Shown: in pieces, positions 8,418 through 16,083 of the stretch
Layout: the number at the start of each line of letters is the position of its first letter
Position numbering within the stretch: position 1 is the stretch's first letter
Source: Ruminococcus sp. UBA4385
GTDB taxonomy: Bacteria > Bacillota_A > Clostridia > Oscillospirales > Ruminococcaceae
Direction: 5' to 3'
Length of the DNA stretch: 26,350 nt
Assembly: GCA_002391065.1 (NCBI GenBank)
Contig: DGRP01000067.1
Location: 1-26,350, forward strand
Translations under genes and position numbers: made by a program
The notes under the pieces: generated by a model
Told to the model about the DNA's origin: nothing
Seen by the model: only the letters and a program-made list of their open reading frames with translations
Database searches by the model: none

Positions 8418-8558
8418 TCAAGCCCTCCGTCAGTTCCTCGGCTTCGCTCGTCAGGACGTCGGGCGGCTGGGGGGCGGGGCTTCGCCCTGCGACCTGCTTT
8501 TGGGGCTGCGCCCCTTTTTATTAAGTAAAATGCTCGTGTTATTAATGCCGAAGGCATT
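8418..8558. repeat. GC-rich palindrome-bearing element between fabG and fabF
   Basis: This intergenic stretch is much richer in G and C than the flanking genes and carries several short hairpins with 3-base loops. These are GGGC-TTC-GCCC at 8477-8487, GGGGC-TGC-GCCCC at 8502-8514 followed by TTTTTA, and AATGCC-GAA-GGCATT at 8544-8558. The design suggests a dispersed intergenic repeat of the REP or small non-autonomous kind. Only one copy is in the window, so the repeat status is inference. On the plus strand the second hairpin resembles a terminator, but no rightward transcript is expected here. Confidence 0.5.
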
Positions 8559-8564
8559 GATGAC

Positions 8565-9299
8565 CTACATCATGATACCGCCGCTTATCTCGATGACCTG
8601 GCCTGTAACGTAAGCTGCATCCTTTGAAGCTAAGAACGATACCACTCCTGCGATATCCTCAACCTCACCGAAGCGCTTCATAGCGATCTGATTAAGCATT
8701 GCAGCCTTCTGCTCGTCTGTGAGCTTGTCGGTCATAGGTGTTTTTATAAAGCCGGGAGCAACTGCATTGCAGGTAACACCCCTTGAGCCAAGCTCCTTGG
8801 CTACAGTCTTTGTCATTCCGATGATAGCAGCCTTTGTAGCGCTGTAGTTTATCTGCCCGGGGTTGCCGTAAACACCTGCAACGGAAGCCAGATTGATTAT
8901 CCTGCCAGAACGCTGTCTCATCATAACATTGCCGACAAACTTTGACATATTAAATACGCTCTTCTGGTTTACAGCTACCACCATATCGTACTGCTCCTCA
9001 CTCATACGAGCCATAAGACCGTCACGGGTGATGCCTGCGTTATTAACGAGCACATCTATAGAGCCGAAACGCTCTTTTATAGCCTTGACAGTCTTCTCAG
9101 CCTCAGCGTAGCTTGAAACATCACAGATGAATTTTTCACACTCTACACCCTCAGCCTTGATCTTGTCCATAATGTCGTTGTCCTCAAACATAGCCTCGCT
9201 GATGTCATTGAGGGCAATGTTGAAGCCGTCTTTAGCAAGTCTCAGAGCGATAGCAGCACCGATACCTCTTGCCGAGCCTGTAATAAATGCAGTTGCCAT
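8565..9299 (-). CDS. fabG: 3-oxoacyl-ACP reductase
   Basis: A 244-residue short-chain dehydrogenase that reduces 3-oxoacyl-ACP with NADPH. The nucleotide loop TGSARGIG lies at 7-14 and the catalytic set is N111, S139, Y152 and K156 (YSATK). The ATG at 9299 is chosen because GGAGGA lies about 7 bases before it. An in-frame TTG at 9314 lies upstream of that ribosome site and is unlikely. It is 17 bases after fabK, in the usual pathway context. Confidence 0.95.
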   Translation of the reverse strand: MATAFITGSARGIGAAIALRLAKDGFNIALNDISEAMFEDNDIMDKIKAEGVECEKFICDVSSYAEAEKTVKAIKERFGSIDVLVNNAGITRDGLMARMSEEQYDMVVAVNQKSVFNMSKFVGNVMMRQRSGRIINLASVAGVYGNPGQINYSATKAAIIGMTKTVAKELGSRGVTCNAVAPGFIKTPMTDKLTDEQKAAMLNQIAMKRFGEVEDIAGVVSFLASKDAAYVTGQVIEISGGIMM

Positions 9300-9316
9300 T
9301 TTACTTTCCTCCAAAC

Positions 9317-10255
9317 TTATCTGCTCAGAACTTCCTCTGCCTGAGCAAACATTTCTTCAATTATATCCTTAGCAGGCTTGATTTCGTTTACCATTCCTGC
9401 GATAGCACCGCATAGGAACGAACCCTCGTCAAGGTTTCCGTCCTGAACAGCCTTTCTGAGCGAGCCGAGTGTAATCTCCTCGAACTCCTCGGGGGTGATA
9501 GTGCCGTTCATCTCGCCGCTTGCAAGCTTTTTCGAGAACTTGGTCTTTACGTTCCTGCAGGGGTGACCTGTGGAGCGCCCTGTTACAACGCTGTCGGTGT
9601 CCTTAGCCTTGATTACGAGCTCCTTGTAGGTCGGGTGAATCTGGCACTCTTCTGAGGCTAAGAACCTTGTTCCCACCTGAACGCCCTCAGCTCCCAGCAT
9701 AAGTGAGGCTGCAATACCTCTTCCGTCAGCGATACCGCCTGCAGCGATAACCGGTATTTCCAGAGCATCAACAACCTGCGGCACAAGGCACATAGTTGTG
9801 TTCTCACCGATGTGTCCGCCTGACTCTGTTCCCTCAGCGACTACAGCGTCGGCGCCTGCTCTTTCCATTCTCTTAGCAAGTCCTACAGAGGGTATAACAG
9901 GTATCACCTTTATGCCTGCCTCTTTCCATGCAGCCATGTACTTTCCCGGGTTTCCTGCACCTGTAGTAACAACAGGCACGCCCTCGTCAATTACAAGCTG
10001 TGCAAGCTCCTCTGCATTCGGGCTCATCAGCATTATGTTCACGCCGAAGGGCTTGCCGTCAACAGCAGCCTTGGTCAGCCTTATCTGCTCTCTGAGGTAA
10101 TCAATAGGTGCAGAGCCTCCTGCTATCAGTCCGAGACCGCCTGCATTAGTTACAGCAGATGCAAGAGTGTGCTCAGCTATCCAAGCCATACCGCCCTGAA
10201 TTATCGGATATTTTATACCGAGAAGGTCAGTTATCCGTGTTTTCGTTGTAGTCAT
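9317..10255 (-). CDS. fabK: Enoyl-ACP reductase II (FMN-dependent)
   Basis: A 312-residue flavin-dependent TIM-barrel reductase of the nitronate monooxygenase superfamily that performs the last step of each elongation cycle. Visible marks are YPIIQGGMAWIA at the N terminus, TNAGGLGLIAGG at about 36-47, the active-site segment EGTESGGHIG with H148, and AAGGIADGRGIAASLMLGA. It replaces the triclosan-sensitive FabI; no fabI is present in the window. AAAGGAG lies 9 bases before the ATG, inside the end of the upstream gene, with which it overlaps by 29 bases. Confidence 0.95.
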   Translation of the reverse strand: MTTTKTRITDLLGIKYPIIQGGMAWIAEHTLASAVTNAGGLGLIAGGSAPIDYLREQIRLTKAAVDGKPFGVNIMLMSPNAEELAQLVIDEGVPVVTTGAGNPGKYMAAWKEAGIKVIPVIPSVGLAKRMERAGADAVVAEGTESGGHIGENTTMCLVPQVVDALEIPVIAAGGIADGRGIAASLMLGAEGVQVGTRFLASEECQIHPTYKELVIKAKDTDSVVTGRSTGHPCRNVKTKFSKKLASGEMNGTITPEEFEEITLGSLRKAVQDGNLDEGSFLCGAIAGMVNEIKPAKDIIEEMFAQAEEVLSR

Positions 10256-10928
10256 TTCTGAGTTCTCCTTTATAGTAATTTTCTATCGAATAGTCATCAA
10301 GCGAGAGGTAATGCTCTCCGCCTTTGAGCGACTTCATTTCCTTGGGTATCACATCGGCACATTCTGAGATAAATTCGCCTATAAGCTCTTCCGTAAAGTG
10401 CAGAAGTGTTCCTTCGGGCTTTTCGGTAAGGTCTCCCTTCATCTCTTCAAGGTATTCGCTTACCATAAAGCCGAAGCGCTTGTAAATATCCTCGTTTTCA
10501 AGTCCCTTAGGAACAGTCGGAAGTTTTATCCCGTAGCGCTCTCTGAGCAGGGGATTAAGCAGGTGATAGTCCTTGTAGAGCTCATCTAAAAGCTCCTTTT
10601 CGCCCCGCCTCATAAGAAGCCCCACACGGTAGTAAAGGTACTGCCTGAAAATGTTGTCCTCGATCAGATGTACATAATACCCGAGGTACAGCTCATCGCT
10701 CAGTCTGTCCTTGTAGTCCTCATAGAAGCGGTAGAAGTCGTATGTCTTTCTTCCGCTTGGAAGCAGTGTGTAGAAGTGGCTCTCCTTTTTGAGTGGCAGT
10801 CTTACCTCGTACTCACCAAGTATCATATCAGGCAGAACGTGCCCGAAAAAGAACCTCTCCTTATCTCTGACACCGAGCCTGTCGGCAAGCTCTGCCGCAA
10901 TAGCGAGGTGTATTATCCTTGAAGCCAT
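10227..10928 (-). CDS. Putative zinc-dependent phospholipase C-like protein
   Basis: A 233-residue protein with no signal peptide. It begins MASRIIHLAIA and has FFFGHVLPDM (H30, D34), SHF (H51) and LGYYVHLIED (H87, D91). This spacing of His and Asp resembles the metal-binding pattern of the Zn_dep_PLPC family (PF00882), often annotated as hypothetical in Clostridia. The fold is mainly helical and charged toward the C terminus. Its ATG overlaps the fabH stop as TGATG and its end overlaps fabK by 29 bases, so it is made with the fatty acid enzymes. A role in lipid turnover or membrane remodelling is inference from this context; the substrate is unknown. Confidence 0.7.
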   Translation of the reverse strand: MASRIIHLAIAAELADRLGVRDKERFFFGHVLPDMILGEYEVRLPLKKESHFYTLLPSGRKTYDFYRFYEDYKDRLSDELYLGYYVHLIEDNIFRQYLYYRVGLLMRRGEKELLDELYKDYHLLNPLLRERYGIKLPTVPKGLENEDIYKRFGFMVSEYLEEMKGDLTEKPEGTLLHFTEELIGEFISECADVIPKEMKSLKGGEHYLSLDDYSIENYYKGELRNDYNENTDN

Positions 10929-11935
10929 CAGTACTCAAATATAACGGCTGCATAGGTAAGTCCGCCGCCAAAGCCCACGAAGCATACCTTGTCGCCCTTC
11001 TTTATCCTGCCCTCAGCAACAGCGTCGCAGAAGGCTATCGGAATTGATGCCGACGATGTATTTCCGTAGCGGTCAATATAAACAACCATTTTATCCATCG
11101 AAACTCCGAGATTTTTAGCCGCAGTTTCAATAATTCTCACATTAGCCTGATGAGGCACTATAGCTGCCAGCTCCTCGGGAGCAATGCCTGCCTTTTCACA
11201 GGCTTTCTGAACAGCCATAGCAAGGGTCTTAGTTGCAAACTTGTAGACCTCCTTGCCGTCCTGATAAAGATAGTGCTCTCTGGTTTCAGGCATATTCATA
11301 TCGAAATCCTCATCGTTGTTTCTGAACACATTCTCGGATTTCAAAGCCCGTGCAGTAAGGAAGCCTGCACCGGTTCCGTCGGCACCGAGATACGATGCCC
11401 AGAGAGTATCCTTTCTTCTCTTTAAAACAAAGGCAGCAGAGCCGTCACCAAAGAGAATACAGCTTGCTCTGTCCTGATAATCAGTAAACTTTGATAGCTC
11501 CTCCGAAGCGATGAGCAGCACCGTGTCAACTCCGTCTTCGGCAAGGAGATATCTTCTCACCATATCAAGACCGTAGTCAAAGCCTGTGCAGGCACAGTTT
11601 ATATCTATTGCCATAGAGCCGACCGCACCTATCTCTCTCTGTACAAGGCAGGCTGTAGACGGTGTATAGAAATCGGGAGTGCAGGTAGTCACAACGATAA
11701 GGTCAATGTCCTTGGCCTCTATGCCGGCATCCTTGAGGGCAGCTTTAGCAGCCTGTGCTCCGAGGTAGTATGTAGGCTCACCGTTTGTGATGTGACGGGT
11801 CTTTATTCCTGTCCTCTGAGTTATCCACTCGTCAGATGTTTCAACTATCTTAGTAAAATCCTCGTTAGTTGCGATCATCTCGGGAAGATATTTGCCTGTT
11901 CCTATGATCTCAATTCCTGTAGTCGATCCTGCCAA
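10928..11935 (-). CDS. fabH: 3-oxoacyl-ACP synthase III
   Basis: A 335-residue initiating condensing enzyme that joins acyl-CoA to malonyl-ACP. The Cys-His-Asn triad is present: C116 in CACTGF, H262 in PHQAN and N292 in RYGNTSSAS. The TTG at 11935 is preferred as start because GGAGG lies 8 bases before it. The in-frame ATG at 11950 lies on top of that site and has none of its own. It is the first gene of the fatty acid operon, with a leader of about 105 bases. Confidence 0.95.
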   Translation of the reverse strand: MAGSTTGIEIIGTGKYLPEMIATNEDFTKIVETSDEWITQRTGIKTRHITNGEPTYYLGAQAAKAALKDAGIEAKDIDLIVVTTCTPDFYTPSTACLVQREIGAVGSMAIDINCACTGFDYGLDMVRRYLLAEDGVDTVLLIASEELSKFTDYQDRASCILFGDGSAAFVLKRRKDTLWASYLGADGTGAGFLTARALKSENVFRNNDEDFDMNMPETREHYLYQDGKEVYKFATKTLAMAVQKACEKAGIAPEELAAIVPHQANVRIIETAAKNLGVSMDKMVVYIDRYGNTSSASIPIAFCDAVAEGRIKKGDKVCFVGFGGGLTYAAVIFEY

Positions 11936-11967
11936 TGTTATTTCCTCCATATATTTTATTACTTAGC

Positions 11968-11996
11968 TTTACAATCAAGCAAAAATATGCTATAAT
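11968..11996 (+). promoter_or_regulatory. Rightward promoter facing fabD
   Basis: TTTACA (11968-11973) and TATAAT (11991-11996) are separated by 17 bp. It would give fabD a leader of about 265 bases, and its transcript would overlap the start of the fabH leader, which runs the other way. A weaker pair closer to fabD, TTGAAA at 12167-12172 and AATGAT at 12190-12195 with 17 bp, is an alternative. Confidence 0.6.
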
Positions 11997-12010
11997 GTAT
12001 TGGTCGGGGC

Positions 12011-12027
12011 GCAGTAATACAGACTGC
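12011..12027. promoter_or_regulatory. Inverted repeat in the fabH leader between opposing promoters
   Basis: GCAGT (12011-12015) and ACTGC (12023-12027) form a perfect inverted repeat around 7 bases, placed between the two facing promoters. In the fabH transcript it would be a hairpin close to the 5' end, and flanking GGG and CCC could lengthen it. It may be an operator or an RNA element. It does not match the known FapR or FabT sites. Confidence 0.35.
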
Positions 12028-12047
12028 AAAAAGCACCCACAATATTT

Positions 12048-12076
12048 ATTATAATGCTTTTCACTTTTTCATTCAA
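12048..12076 (-). promoter_or_regulatory. Promoter of the fatty acid operon
   Basis: On the minus strand TTGAAT (12071-12076) and TATAAT (12048-12053) are separated by 17 bp. It lies about 110 bases upstream of the fabH start and is the best leftward promoter in the 330-base gap between fabH and fabD. The rest of that gap is AT-rich with no gene. Confidence 0.75.
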
Positions 12077-12268
12077 TAACAAATTATGAACAACAGCGGA
12101 TTTTCTTAAACATTCAAGGAATTTTTCACAAAATCAGCTTCGTTATTTAATAGACTTTTACTACATTTGAAAGTTTTTGTTAATAGTTAAATGATAAAAC
12201 AAATATATTAAACCGCAGCAGAAAAGCTTTATAACAGTACCATAATTATAGAATAAGGAGTATGAAAA

Positions 12269-13207
12269 ATGAGTAAAAAAATGTTTCTTTTTTCAGGACA
12301 GGGTTCTCAGTATGTAGGAATGGCAAAGGAGCTCTGTAAAAGATTCAAAGAATCCGACGAGGTGTTTGAGCTTGCGGGCGACATCATAGGTGCAGACCTT
12401 AAGAAGATTGCTTTTGAAGGTCCCGAGGAGGAGCTTGGAAAAACTATATATTCTCAGCCTGCTATTATGGCTTGCTCACTTGCAGCCTTTGAAGCCGCAA
12501 AGAGCATAGGCTTTGATGCAGTTGCAGGACATTCCCTTGGTGAGTATGCAGCTATGGCAGCCGCAGGAATGCTCTCTTACAAAGATGCATTCTTCCTTAT
12601 AAAGTATAGGGCACAAGCTATGCAGAAGTGTGCCGAAAGCAGCGAGGGCGTAATGTATGCGATCATAGGACCGACCCCCGAGGAGGTTGAGGCAGCCTGC
12701 GAGCAGACTGAGGGCTACATAGTTCCCGTAAACTATAACTCACCGATACAGACTGTTATCGCAGGAGAGTCAGCTCCCGCAGAGGCTGCGGCAGAGCTTT
12801 TGAAGCGCACAAGCACAGCAAAGAGAGTAAAGGCAGTAAAGCTGGGCGTTGCAAGTGCATTCCACAGTGAGATTATGCGTCCTGCTGCCGAGGAGTTCTA
12901 TGAGAAGGCAAAGACCTTCACTTTCGCAGAGCCTGAGTGTGCGTTCTATTCAAACCTTTCGGGCGAGGTGCTGAACTTTGCAGGCGCAGATATTCCGAAG
13001 AGACTTGCAGACCATATAATTTCGCCTGTTAAGTTTACAACAGAGCTGAATAATGCATGGAACGCAGGCTTTGACACCTTCGTTGAGCTCGGTCCTAACA
13101 AGGTGCTCACAGGGCTTGTCAAGAAAACTCTGAAAGACGCTCAGGCCTACAATATTGAGAACAACGAAACTTTGGATAAGACCCTTGCGGCTCTGGGCGG
13201 TATCTGA
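12269..13207 (+). CDS. fabD: Malonyl-CoA:ACP transacylase
   Basis: A 312-residue acyltransferase that moves malonate from CoA to ACP. It begins KKMFLFSGQGSQYVGM. The nucleophile S89 lies in AGHSLGEYAA, R114 is the malonate-binding arginine, and H199 in ASAFHSEIM completes the active site. AAGGAG lies 8 bases before the ATG. It is divergent from the other fatty acid genes and leads a different operon, followed 1 base later by the ACT-domain gene. Confidence 0.96.
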   Translation: MSKKMFLFSGQGSQYVGMAKELCKRFKESDEVFELAGDIIGADLKKIAFEGPEEELGKTIYSQPAIMACSLAAFEAAKSIGFDAVAGHSLGEYAAMAAAGMLSYKDAFFLIKYRAQAMQKCAESSEGVMYAIIGPTPEEVEAACEQTEGYIVPVNYNSPIQTVIAGESAPAEAAAELLKRTSTAKRVKAVKLGVASAFHSEIMRPAAEEFYEKAKTFTFAEPECAFYSNLSGEVLNFAGADIPKRLADHIISPVKFTTELNNAWNAGFDTFVELGPNKVLTGLVKKTLKDAQAYNIENNETLDKTLAALGGI

Positions 13208-13208
13208 T

Positions 13209-13577
13209 ATGGATATTAAAGCACTGGAGCACAGACTTACAGTCTGCAAGCTGAGAGCATTTGAGCCCGAGGTCATAAAAAGCGGCTTTTATTTTCTATC
13301 GCAGACCGATGAGGAATTATCTCTCGTCTGCAAAACAGAGGAGTGCCCCTCAGACACAACCGAGCGTGAGGACGGCTGGAAAGCCTTCCGCATAGAGGGC
13401 GTGCTGGACTTTTCACTGGTGGGGATCCTTGCCCCGATAGCTCAGCTTTTAGCAGATGCAAGGATCGGTATTTTCGCCGTATCGACATATAATACAGATT
13501 ACGTTCTCGTCAAGGAGGAGAGCTTTGATAAGGCTCTTTACCTTCTTGCGGAGAAAGGCTATAATATCACAAAATAA
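13209..13577 (+). CDS. ACT-domain protein
   Basis: A 122-residue protein with two halves. The C-terminal half (about 63-120) has the beta-alpha-beta pattern of ACT domains, with VLDFSLVGILAPIAQLLADARIGIFAVSTYNTDYVLV, close to the ACT_7/CASTOR type. Such small stand-alone proteins are thought to bind amino acids, but no ligand can be read from the sequence. The ATG at 13209 comes 1 base after the fabD stop and has only a weak ribosome site (GGGCGG), so translation is probably coupled to fabD. Reading frames that begin further left run inside fabD and are not used. Confidence 0.8.
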   Translation: MDIKALEHRLTVCKLRAFEPEVIKSGFYFLSQTDEELSLVCKTEECPSDTTEREDGWKAFRIEGVLDFSLVGILAPIAQLLADARIGIFAVSTYNTDYVLVKEESFDKALYLLAEKGYNITK

Positions 13578-13590
13578 CGGAGGTGCTTTT

Positions 13591-14070
13591 ATGAAGCGGC
13601 AGGACTATATCACTTGGGACGAGTATTTTATGGGAATCTCAAAGCTGTCCGCAAGACGCAGCAAGGACCCGAACACTCAGGTAGGCGCCTGCATAGTGTC
13701 GGACAGGAACAAGATACTCTCTGTCGGCTATAACGGAATGCCTGTCGGGCTCAGCGACGATGAGGTCTCATGGGAACGAGAGGGAGATTTTTTGGACACT
13801 AAATACCCCTACGTCTGCCATGCGGAGCTCAATGCCATACTTAACTGTGCGGCAGGCAGGCTTGAAAACTCAACGATATATGTCTCTCTTTTCCCCTGCA
13901 ATGAGTGTGCAAAGGCTATCATTCAGAGTGGAATAAAAGAGGTCGTCTACGGAGAGGACAAGTACCCCGACTCAGACGGTGTTATCGCTTCAAAAAGAAT
14001 GTTTGAGCTTGCAGGCGTGAAGCTCAGACAGTACACTCCGACAAACAGGCTCGAAACAATCGAGCTATGA
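13591..14070 (+). CDS. dCMP/deoxycytidylate deaminase family protein
   Basis: A 159-residue zinc-dependent deaminase expected to convert dCMP to dUMP for thymidylate synthesis. The zinc site is H77-A-E79 and the pair C103-x2-C106 (PCNEC), in the usual order. Near the N terminus are DPNTQVGACIV and GYNGMP, as in dCMP deaminases and ComEB. GGAGG lies just before the ATG at 13591. The reading frame is open further left, to 13456, but that part overlaps the ACT-domain gene. It is 13 bases after the ACT gene, in the same operon. Confidence 0.92.
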   Translation: MKRQDYITWDEYFMGISKLSARRSKDPNTQVGACIVSDRNKILSVGYNGMPVGLSDDEVSWEREGDFLDTKYPYVCHAELNAILNCAAGRLENSTIYVSLFPCNECAKAIIQSGIKEVVYGEDKYPDSDGVIASKRMFELAGVKLRQYTPTNRLETIEL

Positions 14071-14094
14071 CCCCTTAGGAAAGGAAAGATCACT

Positions 14095-14943
14095 ATGGCA
14101 AATTACGCACTTCTTGGCGGCAGCCTTAAACACACTATGTCGCCCCCTATTCATGACAGGCTTTTTACCCTCAGAGGCAGACAGGCTTCCTATGAGATCA
14201 TCGAGCTCTCAGAGAAAGAACTGTCCGAAAATTCGGACAGACTGCGTGCTCTTGACGGGCTCAATATCACTATCCCTCACAAGATAGGTATAATCGACTA
14301 CTGCGACAAGCTTGCAGATTCGGCAAAGCGTTATAATTCGGTAAACTGCATTGACAACAAAAACGGTGTACATACGGGTTATAACACCGACTGTGACGGC
14401 TTTCTGCGTACAGTTTCCGCAATGGGAGCACCGCTGGGAGGAAAGTCGCTCCTTATCGGCTGCGGCGGCGTCGGCAGAATGATGGCGATAGAGTCGGCAC
14501 TTGCAGGAGCAGACCTGACAATAGCAGTTCTTGAAAGCGATATTCCGCTTGCCGAGCAGGCAAAGACCGAGATACTTGTGATGAAGCCTGATGCAAAGGT
14601 CAGCATTGTAAAGAATACGGAGATTGACACGAGTGTCCGTTACGACCTTCTTATGAATGCCTGCCCTGTAGGAATGTACCCCAAGTGCGATGCCTGCCCT
14701 GTTTCCGATGAGGTAATAGCGGCAAGCAGTGCCGTATTCGATGTTATTTACAATCCGAGGGAAACTGTCCTCATAAAAAAAGCCCGTTCGGCAGGCAAGC
14801 CTGCGGCAGGCGGAATGGCTATGCTTGTGTGGCAGGCAGTTTCAGCACATGAGATATGGGACGGCGACAGCTACACCGAGGAAGAGGTCGCAGGCATAAT
14901 CGCTGAAATGGAAGAGATAGTCGAAAGGGATTTTAAGAAATGA
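14095..14943 (+). CDS. aroE: Shikimate dehydrogenase
   Basis: A 282-residue NADP-dependent enzyme that reduces 3-dehydroshikimate to shikimate for aromatic amino acids. It has the substrate-binding SLKHTMSPPIH at 10-20, NITIPHK with catalytic K63, NTDCDG with D99, and the NADP loop GCGGVG at 122-127. AAAGGAAAG precedes the ATG. It overlaps the next gene by 4 bases (ATGA), so aroE and aroK are coupled, consistent with consecutive steps of the shikimate pathway. Confidence 0.95.
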   Translation: MANYALLGGSLKHTMSPPIHDRLFTLRGRQASYEIIELSEKELSENSDRLRALDGLNITIPHKIGIIDYCDKLADSAKRYNSVNCIDNKNGVHTGYNTDCDGFLRTVSAMGAPLGGKSLLIGCGGVGRMMAIESALAGADLTIAVLESDIPLAEQAKTEILVMKPDAKVSIVKNTEIDTSVRYDLLMNACPVGMYPKCDACPVSDEVIAASSAVFDVIYNPRETVLIKKARSAGKPAAGGMAMLVWQAVSAHEIWDGDSYTEEEVAGIIAEMEEIVERDFKK

Positions 14944-15446
14944 AAAACGTACCTGTATACCTCTGCGGTTTTATGGGCTGCGGAAAATCGACCGTCGGGA
15001 AGCTGCTTGCCAAAAAGCTCGGAACAGAATGTCTTGACCTTGATGACTATATTGAGGAGCATGAGGCTATGTCTATCCCTGAAATATTTGAGCAAAAGGG
15101 CGAAGCCTATTTCAGGGCAGCCGAGACTAAGGCGCTGAAAGACCTGGCAGGGGAGTGCAAGATCATAGCCACAGGCGGCGGAGCACTTCTCAATGAGGAG
15201 AACGGAGCTCTTGCAAAGAGCGCAGGCCTTGCTGTCTTTATCGACACCGATTTTGAAACCTGCTACTCCCGCATAAAAGATGACCCCCACCGCCCGATAG
15301 CATATAACTCCACAAAGGAGCAGCTTCAGGAGCGTTTCGACAGCCGCAGACCGCTTTACAAAGCACATTCAAACTGCATCGTCAGCGGAGACCTCCGCCC
15401 GATAGAGATAGCAGACGAGATAGCCAAAATATATCGTTCAAAATAA
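14940..15446 (+). CDS. aroK: Shikimate kinase
   Basis: A 168-residue P-loop kinase that phosphorylates shikimate at the 3-hydroxyl using ATP. The Walker A motif GFMGCGKST lies at 10-18, DLDDYIEEHE holds the substrate aspartate D35 or D36, R59 lies in YFRAAE, GGGALL starts at 79, and the lid arginine is R118 in DPHRPIA. The length is normal. It is the last gene of the fabD operon. Confidence 0.95.
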   Translation: MKNVPVYLCGFMGCGKSTVGKLLAKKLGTECLDLDDYIEEHEAMSIPEIFEQKGEAYFRAAETKALKDLAGECKIIATGGGALLNEENGALAKSAGLAVFIDTDFETCYSRIKDDPHRPIAYNSTKEQLQERFDSRRPLYKAHSNCIVSGDLRPIEIADEIAKIYRSK

Positions 15447-15447
15447 T

Positions 15448-15485
15448 AAATCCCCGAGAGTATAAGCTCTCGGGGATTTATGTTT
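15448..15485. terminator. Bidirectional terminator between aroK and the coaD operon
   Basis: A perfect 13-bp stem pairs 15448-15460 with 15467-15479 around a 6-base loop. It ends the rightward fabD-aroK operon and, read leftward, lies 11 bases after the stop of the converging coiled-coil gene. T-rich sequence is present on both sides. Confidence 0.9.
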
Positions 15486-15490
15486 ATGTA

Positions 15491-16048
15491 TTATTTCTTT
15501 CCCTTTTTGTCAGCCTTTTCCTCGGGCTTTTCCTCAGCCTTCTGAGCTTCGTTAGGGTTGAGCTTGTTTATTGCAGCTCTTGTAGACTCAACGTCCTGAA
15601 CGCTCTTCGAGAGCACAGTAATTGCATCGGTGAGGGTCTTGTTCAGGTTCTCGGAGAGTGCCTCCTTGATAGCCTTGTCCTTAGCCCTTGCCTGAGCTAC
15701 AATATCAGCAGCCTGCTGGTCAGCCTCGGCAACTATCTGCTTTGCATACTCAGAAGCCTGTCTGATAATCTCCTCCTGAGCTACAAGCTTCTTAGCTTCC
15801 TCCTTAGCTTTTCTGATAATGTCATCAGCTTCTTTTGAAGCCTCGGCAAGGATAGCCTGTTTATCTCTCTGTGTGTCACGAGCCTGTCTGATTTCGGTAG
15901 GAATATTGATCCTTGCTTCATCAAGGTACTGTCTCATAAGATCACAGTCAACAACCTTCTTTGATGAAAAAGGCATATTGCCTGCCTTGTCAAGGAGCTC
16001 CTCCATACGCTCCAGAGTTTCTTCTAATGTCAGCTTTTCATCAGCCAT
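15491..16048 (-). CDS. Coiled-coil protein of the coaD-linked Clostridia family (often called ATPase)
   Basis: A 185-residue cytosolic protein without membrane segments. After a short N-terminal helix comes NMPFSSKKVVD (24-34) and LDEARINIPTEIRQARDTQRDKQ in two parts (42-64), a pattern I associate with a family found beside coaD in Clostridia. Residues 65-150 form a long charged coiled coil rich in A, E, K and Q, resembling V-type ATPase E/H stalks and DivIVA-like coils, which explains the loose name. The tail is lysine- and glutamate-rich. It has no nucleotide-binding motif. The start at 16048 follows AAAGGA at good spacing; an ATG at 16066 does not. The function is unknown. Confidence 0.8.
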   Translation of the reverse strand: MADEKLTLEETLERMEELLDKAGNMPFSSKKVVDCDLMRQYLDEARINIPTEIRQARDTQRDKQAILAEASKEADDIIRKAKEEAKKLVAQEEIIRQASEYAKQIVAEADQQAADIVAQARAKDKAIKEALSENLNKTLTDAITVLSKSVQDVESTRAAINKLNPNEAQKAEEKPEEKADKKGKK

Positions 16049-16083
16049 AGTAAACATCCTTTCCAATTTTTACTTTTATCAGA

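Noticed and set aside
8502..8519. A textbook-looking rightward terminator (GGGGC-TGC-GCCCC then TTTTTA)
   Set aside because: The surrounding genes are transcribed leftward, and on that strand the hairpin is followed by AAAA-rich and GC-rich sequence without a T run. It is better read as part of the GC-rich element.
11936..12268. A FapR or FabT operator in the fabH-fabD gap
   Set aside because: I looked for TTAGTACC-type and TTTGA-type palindromes and found none that fits. The only clean inverted repeat is GCAGT/ACTGC.
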